This document shows positions 45,066 to 56,443 of a stretch of 64,000 bases of DNA, piece by piece. The notes under the pieces were generated by a model. It was given only the letters and a program-made list of their open reading frames with translations. It did no database searches and was not told the origin of the DNA. Origin of the DNA: Grifola frondosa (taxonomy: Eukaryota; Basidiomycota; Agaricomycetes; Polyporales; Grifolaceae); contig LUGG01000020.1 of the NCBI GenBank assembly GCA_001683735.1, positions 620,001 to 684,000 of the forward strand. Direction: 5' to 3'. How positions within the stretch are numbered: the stretch's first letter is position 1; each line of letters starts with the position of its first letter. Position numbers and translations under genes: made by a program.

Positions 45066-45432
45066 CGAAATAAATGAGGATATAATGACGAAATGTAATC
45101 GACATTGACCATATTCGTACATAGCCTTGTTGCTCGAAATTAATGGGTATAGGTCATAACACGTGACATATTCTCGATATGGTTGACACTGCGTAATCCT
45201 TTTGATAAGTGACTAGCACTTGACTTTGCTGCCACCTAACATTGCCAATTGTGTCTACAATAGGTATGTTATAGGATTATTGGTGATAAGTATATCGATG
45301 AAATGTTGTTGACTTTATAGTTGGAATAGATTTGATTTGTATCACAATACGTTTATTCCAACAGTCAGTTGCCTGCGTAGTTTGCTCATCGTAACTAATT
45401 GAGCAAGCTACTGATCAGCCATTTCGATTGAT

Positions 45433-45820
45433 ATAGTGTCCTTCTTTGAACTCTCTGCTGAAACTCGCTACGACTTCATCATTCATTCTCGGGCTGTTGC
45501 TGATGCACTCGACATCGGGGCTAGGCAGATTTGTCATGATATTCGAGTACTGGGATGACTTCGGAGTGATGGCCGTTCGGTACATATCGGTTATCCTGAC
45601 CGGTTCATTCTCTATCTGGGGAGAGCTATCTCGAGCAACTTCTTCGGCGCATTACTAATGATGACCATGTCCCTCTCCGCACTTTATTCAATCTGCGACG
45701 TTTCCACACTCGGTTTCCACGATTATATCGCAAACGCCTTTATGTGATTCGGTGCCTTGGTACATCCCATCTCTTGACTACTATATTTAGGGAGGATGAG
45801 GATTTCTTTTGGGCCTGAAG
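45433..45820 (+). pseudogene. Unrecognised coding fragment
   Basis: Two coding-like pieces in different frames: FFELSAETRYDFIIHSR (about 45440-45560) and LRRFHTRFPRLYRKRL running to a TGA at about 45820. The region between changes frame. It lies just before the right arm of the inverted duplication. Confidence 0.3.
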
Positions 45821-45983
45821 AAGTAGTATAGATCTGATTCTGTGTAGTACTTCTTTTGTAGGATTACTGGAATATTGACATCCTTTCCTAATGAGTATGA
45901 GATGCTAGTGGTGCCAGACTTGAGATGTGCTGATCAATGGTCACATTGCCATGTTCGAGTACCAATCCATTTTGGTGCACGAC

Positions 45984-46980
45984 AGCGCCTATTGTGGAGT
46001 CCTCACAGGATGATCAATCTGCTGGACTTCCCTCAATTTCGACATCTGATGCGGATCTCGTCACGAAGGTATGTGACGGAAGTACATCCCAAGTGAATGC
46101 TGCTAACGTACCTTCGTCAATCCACAAGCAAAGAATGTCTTTGGTTGAGGCTACAGATACTGATGAGAGACCGAAGTCACCGTGGATTTCCTCATATCCT
46201 GTTAATTCAGTAGTCTTCGTTCACCCAAAGCTGAGGCGACCACACTTCCTGAACTCAGCACCGTGGAGCCGCTGCCTGGCTGCCTGTCCAGCCGGCGAGA
46301 CCGTTACAGCCGTTGAGACACTAGTTGTCGGGACCTCCGACTCTGCTGTTGACTTGTAGTGGAAGAAGAACTGGTGAGTTTGCAACACCGCAAGAAGCCG
46401 AAGTCAGGGCGGTTATCGCTACCGAATCAGGACTTGAGGAGGAGGCTGATGTACCAATTCCCGTCATCGCAACAACCGTGGAAGATGCTTCGGAGGTAGG
46501 TTGCTCTGGGATTGATCATATACGCTGGCTAACTAAGACAATACAAGCTTGTTAATTCCTCAATTCCTGTCACAACTACTGAGGCTCCGATCTCTCCTTG
46601 GATTCTTTCATATTCCGTGAGCTCTCATGGTGTGAGTTCAGTTGGCACTGCCCAGGTCATTGTAGTCGTCGATATTGAAGAGGCGGAATCATCATCGCCT
46701 GCCTCTGTGCGGAGTATCCCCACTGTGGAATCGCCCGAGGTCATTCTCGAGGTTGCTGTAACAGCCCCGACAGCCTGAAGATATTCAGCAACATATGGAC
46801 TTTGAAGAGAAGCTCGAGTCTCCAGTCATTGCCACTACAGAGGCAGGCGAAGGCGTTGCAAAGGTCAGCCTTTATTAACATGCGATTGCATACCTGACTC
46901 TTGTTCACTTTGCAGTCTGCATTTCTTTCGATGGTTGCTGTGCCCGAAATCCCAGAAAGGCCGAAGTCGCCGTGGACTCA
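45984..46980 (+). pseudogene. SPW-motif protein, right copy (truncated)
   Basis: Copy of the left gene lacking its 5' part. The three SPW units are at about 46165-46200, 46580-46615 and 46945-46975. The first frame runs 140 codons before a stop at 46359. Extra indels relative to the left copy are visible near 46340 and 46740. Confidence 0.5.
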
Positions 46981-47029
46981 CATTGTATTCTGTCACGCAA
47001 CAAGGCACAAATTCAGCTTCATGATTTAG

Positions 47030-47753
47030 GTGCGGATGCCTGGGGATGTGTGCAGGCCGGAGCAGTGGCTGCTGCCGGACAGGATTGCAGACGAGCATGG
47101 GGGACGCTGAAGATCACGACGCGGCAGACATCCCAGTTCCACGGGGTGATCAAGCGACACCTGAAGGCGGTCATCCAGGACATTAACCACGCCCTCCTCG
47201 ACACCCTCGCCGTGTACGGTGATATCAACCGGTGCGTCGTTCTTTCTCTCTCTTCATATCCAGATCCAGATCTCACACTTCCCGCCAGGAACGTCATCGT
47301 ATCGGCGCTCCCGTCGCTCTCAAAGCTGCATAACTAGGCATACGAATTTGCCAAATCCATCAGTCACCACCTCCCCCCCTCCCCGGCACAACTGCCTACC
47401 ACGAGATCTGGCTTGAGAAGAAGCTCGGCGGTGCGGCGCCCTCAAGGATGTCGAGCCTCTACGGCGAGTTCTATCTTCCCGGTAAGGTTTGTTCCCATCC
47501 CATCGCACAAGTTCTCGGCTACCGCGCATGTTGCCTCCTAGTTCAAAGGAGCTCTCACAGTACCTTCCACCAATGACGTCGACAACAACGACGGCCTCAC
47601 CGGCTTCAACGTCACAGCCGGCAGTGAAATGGGTGTCACTCACGGCAACAAGAAGACGTACCCGCGGATGGGTAGCGTCCTCGGCTTCTGCGCCTTCGAG
47701 CAAGGCCGCGACGTAGCGGAGAAGATCATGCGGGACAACGGCAATCGTGAAAA
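47030..47753 (+). pseudogene. Sulfite reductase hemoprotein fragment, right copy
   Basis: Same content as the left copy, better preserved: [30 protein letters not shown], an intron at about 47230-47290, [11 protein letters not shown] then a stop, IWLEKKLGG and YGEFYLPGK, an intron with GTTTGT, then [13 protein letters not shown] and [11 protein letters not shown], ending before GTGAGT at 47754. It starts directly after an AG acceptor at 47029. Heme and cluster ligands are missing, so no activity is expected. Confidence 0.82.
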
Positions 47754-47979
47754 GTGAGTTTTCTCTCTCTCCTCTTCTCTGTTGAATCCATTACTGACAG
47801 GTCTCTCGATTTTTGGCGCAGTCGCGGAGTACGCGCTGTCTGCATCTCGATCCCTGCCGACATTACGCTCGCCACCGAGGGGAGGCTCTGATATGACAAG
47901 ACAGGCGGCGAGTAGCAGTACATCGGCGACATTGTCAGCGCCGTCATTTTGCCGGTTCCCTACGCTTCGCCCTCCCTCC

Positions 47980-48570
47980 GTCGGCCTCGACATCGTCGTG
48001 CCGCCGATCCCCTCCATCGACCTCAACGTCGTCGGCACCGACATGCCGTCGATCCCCTCCAAGATGGGCGGCGAGTAGCAGTACTTGGCGACGTCGTCAG
48101 CGCCGCTACGCCGCCGATCTCCTCCATCGGCCTCAACGTCGTCATGCCGCCTATCCCCTCCATCGACCTCAACATCGTCGGCACCGCCATGCCGTCGATC
48201 CCCTCCAAGATGGGCGGCGAGTAGCAGTACATCGGCGACGTCGTCAGCACCGCTACGCCGCCGATCTCCTCCATCGGCCTCAACGTCGTCGTGCCGCCGA
48301 TCCCATCCATCGACCTCAACGTCGTTGGCACCGCCACGCCGCCGATCCTCTCCATCGGCCTCAACGTCGTCTTGCCGCTGATCCCCTCCATGACCTCAAC
48401 GTCGTCGGCACCGCCACGCCGCCGATTGCCTCCATTGACCTCAGCGTCATCGTGCGCCGATCCTCTTCAATCGACCTCAATGTTGTTGTGCCGCTGATCC
48501 CCTCCATTGGCCTCAACTGTTGTTGGTGCCACCATGCTGCTGATCCCCTCCATTGACCTCAATGTTGTCA
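47980..48570. repeat. GC-rich minisatellite
   Basis: Tandem variants of a unit of about 42-45 bp containing CCGATCCCCTCCATCGACC and TCAACGTCGTC, nested in a larger 146-bp period marked by GGCGGCGAGTAGCAGTAC (about 48068 and 48214). Both strands are open for long stretches because the unit length is close to a multiple of three; I do not regard these frames as genes. Confidence 0.85.
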
Positions 48571-48783
48571 CTGTTGTTGGTTCCCTTGATAATGTAGATA
48601 GTTAGATAGTTTCACCTGATGTACATAGAATCAATATATTTCTTCTGCATGAACTTCAAAGCATAGTGTGATATATGTGCATATTTAAATGTAGTAAATT
48701 GTGAGAGGGTGGGCATGTAAGAATCATACTATGGCATATGGAGATGGAAAGAGTTATCAATTGAGGGAAAATCAAGCAGACCA

Positions 48784-51543
48784 TCATGCTTCATCATCCC
48801 AAGCTGATTCAATAGAGACTTCATGCTCCTGAGAAAACCTGACCTTATACTCGACATACGTTGCTAATAACCTGTCATACCCAACAGGATCATTAAGGCG
48901 AACACATGCTGTATTGAGGTAGTCTTCTGCAAATTCCATGTGTTCGGATGCAATAGGGCCACCTAGCATTGTGCATGCTTTGTGGTGCCAGCTAGCCAGG
49001 ATATTGATAAGCTAATGTAACCAAGGTATTAGGCCAAAATCAAGATCAAGGAGTTCAAATCACTTACAATTGTTGCCAAAAAAGCCGTTGAGTTTCTACC
49101 ATAGTACTGAGGCAACTTTTGTCGATCAAGCTGCCAAATTCCATATCCCATTTGTACAAATGCCAAAAGAGAGTGTTTCCCCCTATGAAATGACAAGCGG
49201 GCCTTCTGCCAGCAGGGATGGGGTACTGTTGCATGAAGTCGATCTGGCTGAAAAAGATGATGTCAATACCAAAGATAATTAAAGCTAATTAATCTGAACT
49301 TACCTGTTGATCATCTTCGCCCTCTAGTACATGCTGCAAGAAAAGTTGCAGAGTTGGTCGTGGTGAAGGAGGTCCCAATCCATTGTTTTCTTCATCAGTT
49401 AGAAGATGCTCGCAGATGCGAGCAAATTCTTTGCTGACAGGAATACTGTCAGAGTCGGATGGTATTTGATAAAAAAAGCCAGGAATATAGTGGGGAGGAT
49501 CATTGGGGTAGGTAGGGCTAGGCTGTGAGCCCAAGAATGCCTCACATGTGCACGTGCCTCACTAAAAAAGTCATAATATCTATGGTGAAGCTATACAAAT
49601 GGATGAATCAGTATTTGTAAAGTAAATAAGAGGCATAATTACATAGCCATTTACCAAATCCATCACTGGTGTGACTGGCATTACATTGGCTGCAGAATGA
49701 TTTCAGATTTAAATTCAACGAATAAAAACAAAACTTACTGATTATGGCTTGATCGACATCCATAAGTACCCTGGGCAAATTGGGACTATTCAGACCAGGT
49801 ATAACAATGGTGTTTGGTTGTTGTTCCAAGATAGTAGCTATGCATCAATACACAGGTGTGAAGAAAGTCCTGGGCAAGATTGGGAATTTTTTCGAATCCT
49901 TTATCTAAAATAATATGAGCACGCATATACTGGGCAGCAAGGTTAATAATATTGGTCCACGTTAACCATGGAACAATGGGGAAGGATTTGGAAGGCTTTG
50001 AAAAAATATAGCAGAAAACATTTCAGGGTGAAGATATAATTTGGACAATTGGTGGTTTAATGGTGTAGCAGAAAAAAGATGACTTGGAATGTTATGAGGA
50101 AATAGATCAACTATTGATTTTTAAATCAGAAAATATATCATATGTAGAATTTAAAACATACCAGGTCCCAAGTGGATAGGCACCAAGTGGTCCTCGTTGA
50201 CAGGCAATACTGCAATTAAAGCTATAAATAATGTTTCAAAAAAGAAAGTTGAACACTTACCATCAAGTTGCTCAAATTGACTAAGTGCTGGACCATCTTG
50301 AGTCTCCACTTGTGCTATTATTTAAATTTCTGTTAAAATTCTTTAAATTTAATAATTAAACTTACCATTGAACTGTGAAGCTGGATTTTACACGCAATAT
50401 TGATGGGGACCCTTAAAAACATGAAATTGAAACTTACAGATCCCTTGTTGTGCTATATTGTTCATATCTATTTGGGTTTGAGTTTGATATTGTAATGAGT
50501 ATAAATCAAATACTTACATTGACCTTGATAATTATATACAATATATACTGAGCATTATTAGTGTCTTTATAAAAGATTTAACACTCACTAATGGTTATGT
50601 TTCCCAATTGTGATGAAGCATCTATAACAAATTATTGTAATTATTGTAAAATATAAAGATTCAAACATACAAGAAAGCTGAAAAACTACTGAGGCTATAC
50701 AACCTTGAGCAAGTGTTTCAAAATAATAATAACATAAATACTTACAGAGAGATTGTTTTTGCATGGTCATGCTTGCTATAATCAAAGTGATATTTGTTAA
50801 AAATGATAAAAAATAAAGAAAAAAGTTTTTACATTTGACTTGATGAAGTTGGTAGACTATTTGAATTTAGAAGTATTCAAGATGTTATAATATAATAAGT
50901 ATCTACCCAACGTGTTATTGCCCTGATGGACAGCTATTAAAAGAAAGAAATATTGAAATTAGATTTACAAAAACTAATAGTAGTATACACTTACATAACA
51001 TTTGTTCAATTTGAGATACTATGAAAAATTAAATTAAAATGTTTTGAATAAATTGAAAATAGCACAATACTTACTCAATGTTTGTTGTTGCTGTATGATA
51101 CCTGTTCAATAATATTAGATGAACAATATCCATATGTTATAAAGTGAAGCCTTACCCTCTAGTTGTCCATGTTGAAATACTGTTCAATTGGTCATTAAAT
51201 AAATTAGCTGTAAAATCAGAAAATTCTTACTGATGTTTTGTTGTTGTTCAGAAAGTACTTCTATAATTGAGAATCAATAATGTTATTTTTTGAAATTCAA
51301 ATTGTACATACGAGATGGGTTGATGTTTTCAATTTCTGACAGATTGGTTAGCAAACAATAGAAAGATAATTGCTCAACATTACCGGGGAATAATTCATTC
51401 ATGAGCTCTTCATATCCTGGATCAATTGTGGAACCAGTTGCAGGTATGACTGTAACAATGTAAATAAAGTAATTTGTGGATATTGATTTGGACCTACAAT
51501 CCAATCCTTGCGAATAAAATATGTAGGAGTTCGCAGCATCCAT
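48784..51543 (-). CDS. 25-exon gene with a train of symmetric microexons
   Basis: Unknown protein of 518 residues. ATG at 51541-51543, TGA at 48784-48786. Exons from 5' to 3': 51498-51543, 51384-51449, 51312-51335, 51231-51260, 51156-51179, 51075-51101, 50995-51018, 50907-50933, 50833-50856, 50746-50775, 50671-50694, 50589-50621, 50518-50547, 50438-50467, 50366-50380, 50261-50314, 50162-50209, 49967-50110, 49854-49904, 49739-49837, 49655-49689, 49546-49590, 49304-49522, 49068-49247, 48784-49011. All junctions are GT-AG and no stop occurs in the joined frame. Exons 2-20 are multiples of three in phase 1; the last exons are phase 0. The N-terminal half is Gln-rich (SEQQQNI, IIQQQQTL, SQIEQML). 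The C-terminal half is globular-looking. Two introns would be only 16 and 23 nt. No domain recognised. Confidence 0.72.
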
Positions 51544-52337
51544 GGTGAGTGGGCAGGGTTGTGAGGGAGATGATGGAGGCAGAAGTCAAGTTGGATACAA
51601 ATCAGATAAACACGCACAAACTAGACATGCGGACAAGTTCAGGCCGAAGAAGGCGAGATACAAGAGAATATTAATGTTTATCAGTCTGGTCATCCGCGCC
51701 ATCGAGATCTCTTCCCCAAACTATATCGCACCTCAATTTGCTGCGCTTGTTGAGCAGGATCAGGGAGACATCCTCGGGCCATCTGGTCGTCCGCAGCTTG
51801 CTCCTAACTTTATGTTTGGCACCACGAGACGTCCCAGTTGCATCGTGACTATGCGCCCCCCAATCAACGAGGAGGATGCAGGTTTCCATTTCCCTCAACA
51901 ACAAATGCCTCCCGGGTTTGATCTCCATGCTCTTGACCTGGTTCAAAGGCAGCCGGATGGCGAGGCGGAGATATCTGGTATTATGGCGAAGCAGGTGAGT
52001 CAGATTGCTTCGTTGCTGTTCATAACATGCCAAAGACGTCGTATTAGATTGCCTCTCTCACCAGCAGCTTGCTTTAAACCAGGTATTGTCGTTCCAGACG
52101 CCTGGGCTTGCACTGGACGTGGGACCACCCACCGACGTGTACACAACAGGTCCCGATGAGTGTAGGACTAGGTGATCCCAGTCTTGGTTTTATTGGTTTT
52201 TCCGCCAGTCAGGATGGATTCGACGATGGCTTCGCACCTCTTGTTAGTCTGGATGGGGCTTCTCAGCACAACCGCTGTGATTCCAGCTGGCGCATCAGTG
52301 AGTTTCAGTGCCTCTTCACAGGGAATAGTCTGACATG

Positions 52338-52500
52338 ATAAATTTTCAAGATCGAGGCGTCGGTGGCATTCAGACAGGAAACAATTTCGCTGCAGATCTC
52401 GCTGAAGCCCAAGCTCAGCTACAGAGTCTCCAACAGTTCCGTGCTGCGGCAGGTGGTCCCCACCAGAAGATGGCATCATTCAGCTTCCCGAACATGTTGC
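52338..52500 (+). repeat. Internal SSD1 duplication, original position
   Basis: About 160 bp beginning ATTTTCAAGAT and ending TTCCCGAACATG. It is repeated at 54013-54175 with roughly 80 percent identity by eye. Confidence 0.75.
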
Positions 52501-54012
52501 CCAACACGATGGCCGCCAATATGATGAGTCTAGGACTCGGCGGCATCAACCTTCTTCCGCAGCAGCAACAACAGTTCCAATCACAGCTCCAACAGCAGTC
52601 TAACCAACCTCAGCGCAAGTCGCTGTTCGTCCTTATCTCCCTCAGGCTTCCTTGCCACTACTTCTTGTCGCTGGAAAACTTGTTATGGGTATCTTACGAG
52701 TCAACAAACGTAATCGTTCCGACGCATACGTCGCAACTGAAGTTCTAGACGCCGATATCTACATCTGTGGTTCTAAGAACCGTAATCGCGCTCTTGAAGG
52801 CGACATCGTTGCCGTAGAATTGCTGGACGTTGATGAGGTCTGGGGTACGGAGAAGGAAAAAGAAGAGAAGAAGAGGAAGAAGGACGAGAACTCTGTCTAC
52901 GACCTCAAGGGTGTTGCCGGGCGAAAGAATGACAAAAAAAGGACGACGTTGAGGCCGATGGACAAGGCCTTATGTTATTTGAGGACAGGAGTACGGGACA
53001 AGATAGTAAGTTGTTCTCAGTCGATTGACAGAACGTTTGTGCAGGGCTATTGATGATGTCAAAGCTCAGTTCGCCGGACACGTCGTTGCTGTCGTGGAGC
53101 GGATGCCTGGGCCTTTTCTGGGCCTTGGGGTTTGTTGCGACCCTCATCTGCTGCTATGAAGGAAAAGCAGGAGGCTGAGCATCGCGAGAGAGAGGCAGAC
53201 CGCGGCGACGAACCCAGGTGTCCTATCGAGCGACCAAAGATTGTTTGGTTCAAACCTACCACAAGCGTGTGCCGCTCATCGCGATTCCCACAGAACAGGT
53301 GCCTCCCGACTTCGTTCAGAACTCGGAAGTCTGTGCTGACAAGCTTTTTGTTGCATGCATTAGGCGTCATGCAAGATCACCGATCCTCATGCAATTCAAT
53401 GCGTTAATTACTCTTTACCAGCCAATCAGTTCACTTCATCCTTTCACATTGGTCGAGGAACTCGGACCATTTGGAGATATCCAAGTAGAGACCAGTACTC
53501 TCCTCAAAGACTGCAATTTCCCCACTGAGGACTTCAGCGAAAAGTCGTGAAGTGTTTTCCTCCTACCCCTTGGACGTGAGTTATGTCTCTTGTGTAGGTG
53601 CTTATTTGACCGGATGAATGATCAGCATTCCAGAACGCGAGCTCGATGTTCGCAAGGACTTGGCAAGGAACGGATCTTCACCATTGGTCCTGAAGATACC
53701 AAGAACTTGAACGATGCAGTTTCCATCAAGCTCAATGATGATGTTACTTATGACATCGGAGTGCACATAGCGATATTTCCCAAGCCTAACACGGCACTGG
53801 ATCCGGATGCCCGCAAGCGTGCTACGAGTGTGTATCTTGTGCAGCGATCGTGCCGATGTTGCCGCCCACTTTGAGCGAGCAGTTATGCAGTCTTGTTCCG
53901 GGTCAGAATCGTCTGACTTTCTCGGTTATCTTTACCATGACGAACGATGCGAAGGTTTTGAAGAACTGGTTTGGAAGGACCGTCACCAGGCCAGTCATAG
54001 CGCTGACGTCAT

Positions 54013-54175
54013 AGATTTTCAAGATGGAGGAGTCGGTCGCCGGCATTGTCTAGACAGGAAACAACTACGCTACAGATTTCGCTCAAGCCCAAGCTCAGCT
54101 ACAGAGCCTCCAATAGTTCCGTCCCGTGGCCGGTGGTTACCACCAGAAGTAGCGCCATTCAGCTTCCCGAACATG
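54013..54175 (+). repeat. Internal SSD1 duplication, displaced copy
   Basis: The same N-terminal segment placed after the RNB fragment, out of frame and with many substitutions. It marks a rearrangement within the pseudogene. Confidence 0.75.
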
Positions 54176-54268
54176 CTATCGCCTTGATGGAACCCGAATT
54201 TTCCACTGTCTCCACAATCTATCTACGCTTGCGCTGCCACTATCGGTATCGTCGTCTGCTTCGCTATT

Positions 54269-55180
54269 TTGCCTCTCGCGTTCAAGTTTGAATTACCTCT
54301 ATTCATGGCTTTGATCATCCCCCCTCCCCCCCACCCCGCGAGTGCGGCGTCAGCGGCGTCAAGCAGCGCTCAGCCCAAGATCAAGGCAATCAAGGCAACG
54401 TCTGAGCATGCTGTCGAAGACGGCGTGCAGGTCAGCGCATCGTCAGGTATGGCAGGCCGCTGTGTCGTCCAAAGACGACCTCATTGCACTCCCCACATCC
54501 GGGCATGTCGTCGATGGGCCGCACAAACATGCACGCACGTACGCACATGCTCATGTGCTTCCCCGTGTGGCATGGGAAGGCCCTACGTTCACACACACAC
54601 CGCGCCGCCACAGCACCTGCAAGCAGGCCCGGATTAACGACTGGGTGCACCCAAATGGTCGTCTGTTGGTCATTGGCGAGGCTGCCTAAACCCGTCCTGT
54701 ACGTCCTGTACGTCCTGTACGTTCTGTACTGCGCTGACTCTCGTGTTGTTCTCACATCTGGATGCAGCCTGGTTCTCTATATGCGCTGAAAATGGCTGCA
54801 GGCGATGCGACCTCGCTAGGGCGCATCCTCGCGCACCTACACTGCAAGAACCAGATCAAGAGCTTCCTCAACGCCGTGCAGGAGATTCGCCAAAAGCCAT
54901 CGAGGTCACGCAGAAGACTGCAAATAGGAATATCTTCGCCGTGTCACTCCCTCCAGGCATCGCGGAGGCATGCGACAAGAGTCTGCGTGCCAAAGCGGCG
55001 GCAGGTGTGAAGGCCCTTGGCACCTCCTCCACCTAACTCGAAATGTTGAGGACATCTTCGCATATGATCCGACGAGGCCGACGACTGGTGGATCCAGTGG
55101 GGGGTCACGCAGGAGCGCGCTACATGCGTGGTCACCAAAGGAGAAGCCGCCATCAACATCAAGGTTAGTGAAGACTTGAA
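54269..55180 (+). pseudogene. Unrecognised gene fragment
   Basis: Coding-like pieces in changing frames: KIKAIKATSEHAVEDG (54380), MAAGDATSLGRILAHLHCKN (54792), VTQKTANRNIFAVSLPPG (54905) and NVEDIFAYDPTRPTTGG (55045). The order and composition look like one former protein. I cannot name the family. Confidence 0.4.
54694..54729. repeat. 9-bp tandem repeat
   Basis: Four units of GTCCTGTAC, the last with one change. It sits between two pieces of the unrecognised fragment. Confidence 0.85.
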
Positions 55181-55540
55181 ACGGCCGTCGCTGCAGCGGC
55201 TTGCAGCTAAAGAAAATTTAAATACAGAGGTATTTTCAAGTATTTACCACCGGCTCTAATGTCTCACGGTAGTCTGTTGGTTATGAAGTATCGTTGTGGA
55301 TGGGTTTTGTGATGCTGTCGATCAGGGTTCGAATCCTGCTGTGTACTAAATATTTTCATGATTTTTGAAACTCATGTCTCTATTTTCTAGCTTAAATCTC
55401 ACACCAAAGAACTAGGTATACATTCACCCTCCGGGTTTCAGCCCTGTCACAGCATTGAAACTGTCTGGCCTTGTACTCATCAATGCTATATAGACATTTA
55501 CTTCACAATGTTAATATAATTGATTTTATCAGCTGAAGCC

Positions 55541-55867
55541 AGTCAAAATTGCGAACATCATGGGCTTAGCAGATAAATTCATAAAATATACTAATAAGAT
55601 TGTTGTCAGAAGACGGATCTCTGCCATTCAGATGGTGGGTGGTCACACCAGTCAAAATTGCGAACATCATGGGCATAGCAGATAAATTCATAAAATATAC
55701 TAATAAGATTGTTGTCAGAAGACGGATCTCTGCCATTCAGATGGTGGGTGGTCAAACCAGTCAAAATTGCGAACATCATGGGCTTAGCAGATAAATTCAT
55801 AAAATATACTAATAAGATTGTTGTCAGAAGACGGATCTCTGCCATTCGGATGGTGGGTGGTCAAGCC
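55541..55867. repeat. Three-copy 109-bp tandem repeat
   Basis: Copies begin at 55541, 55650 and 55759 with AGTCAAAATTGCGAACATC and are nearly identical (GGGCTTAGC/GGGCATAGC variants). The period is not a multiple of three, so the open frames crossing it are accidental. Confidence 0.9.
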
Positions 55868-56084
55868 TATGATAATTTCTTAGCATGCCTTAATCATTCA
55901 AATGAAGTTGAGAAGATTTAATCTCCACTCATCATTGTGAAAAGATGGTGATCCGCACTACTCTGACTTATGGAAATAATGTCTTTCCTCATAATTGTAA
56001 ACAAAACATTTCCCACTATCTGCAGATAGGGTTAGGGGTCTCAAATCAATCTGGTCATATCAGTGCCTCATTGTTTTCCTGATG

Positions 56085-56443
56085 TAGTGTTGCTGCGCAG
56101 CTAAGTCAGGCCTAAATGATATATAACTCATAACTTGTGTAATTTTTTAGCTATCATAGTGATCTTACCTTCATTCTAATGTCAAAGGGGAAAATGTTAT
56201 ACCTCATATTGATGGAGATATAGCCACAAAGCCGATTGCAAAGTCCAACTTTTTAGTCAGCTTTTTTACCAATGTAACTGAAATTGAAATACATTAAAGA
56301 TAATTATGCAAATGGTGGTGTTACATTCAAATACATATACATCTTAGCTATTAATTTCAATTGAGATCATGTCATTATCTGCAAAATTCATGTCAGAATA
56401 TCTAAAAAGCTGAAACAGGTGTGACTAAGCCATGGCAACACTA
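56085..56443 (-). mobile_element. hAT-type MITE, copy 6
   Basis: 359-bp copy in reverse orientation with complete ends. The flanks TTCCTGATG and TTCCGATC are similar but not an exact octamer, so the duplication has decayed. Confidence 0.82.

Larger units (their letters stand above)
45984..47991 (+). repeat. Right arm of the 2.0-kb inverted duplication
   Basis: Inverted copy of 29743-31738, with a few small indels and substitutions. It begins at GCGCCTATTGTGG in the middle of the SPW gene and ends at CGGCCTCGAC, beyond which a minisatellite follows. The arms are 14.2 kb apart. Confidence 0.9.
51700..54185 (+). pseudogene. SSD1: SSD1-like RNA-binding protein (RNB family), broken
   Basis: Ssd1 binds mRNAs for cell-wall proteins and is a catalytically dead relative of RNase II/Dis3L2. 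Pieces in family order: LGPSGRPQLAPNFMFG (51770), PPINEEDAGFHFPQQQ (51860), DGFDDGFAP (52215), NNFAADLAEAQAQLQSLQQF (52380), the cold-shock-like segment VGILRVNKRNRSDAYVATE (52690) and DADIYICGSKNRNRALEGD (52750), VAVVERMPG (53085), PTEQVPPDF (53290), and the RNB start KNLNDAVSIKLNDD at about 53705. The usual DLDD reads NLND here. Stops and frame changes interrupt the chain in several places, and the RNB domain ends after about 200 residues, so this is a pseudogene. The end carries a second copy of an N-terminal segment. Confidence 0.8.

Noticed and set aside
48023..48391. 122-codon minus-strand frame with MEGIGG repeats
   Set aside because: Translation of the minisatellite; its opposite strand is equally open and neither has a start context or flanking exons.
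55265..55350. tRNA-like sequence with GGTTCGAATCC
   Set aside because: The B-box is good, but the T-stem pairs poorly because of an extra G, and no 5' acceptor strand complementary to the 3' end was found. Probably a degenerate tRNA-derived relic or chance.
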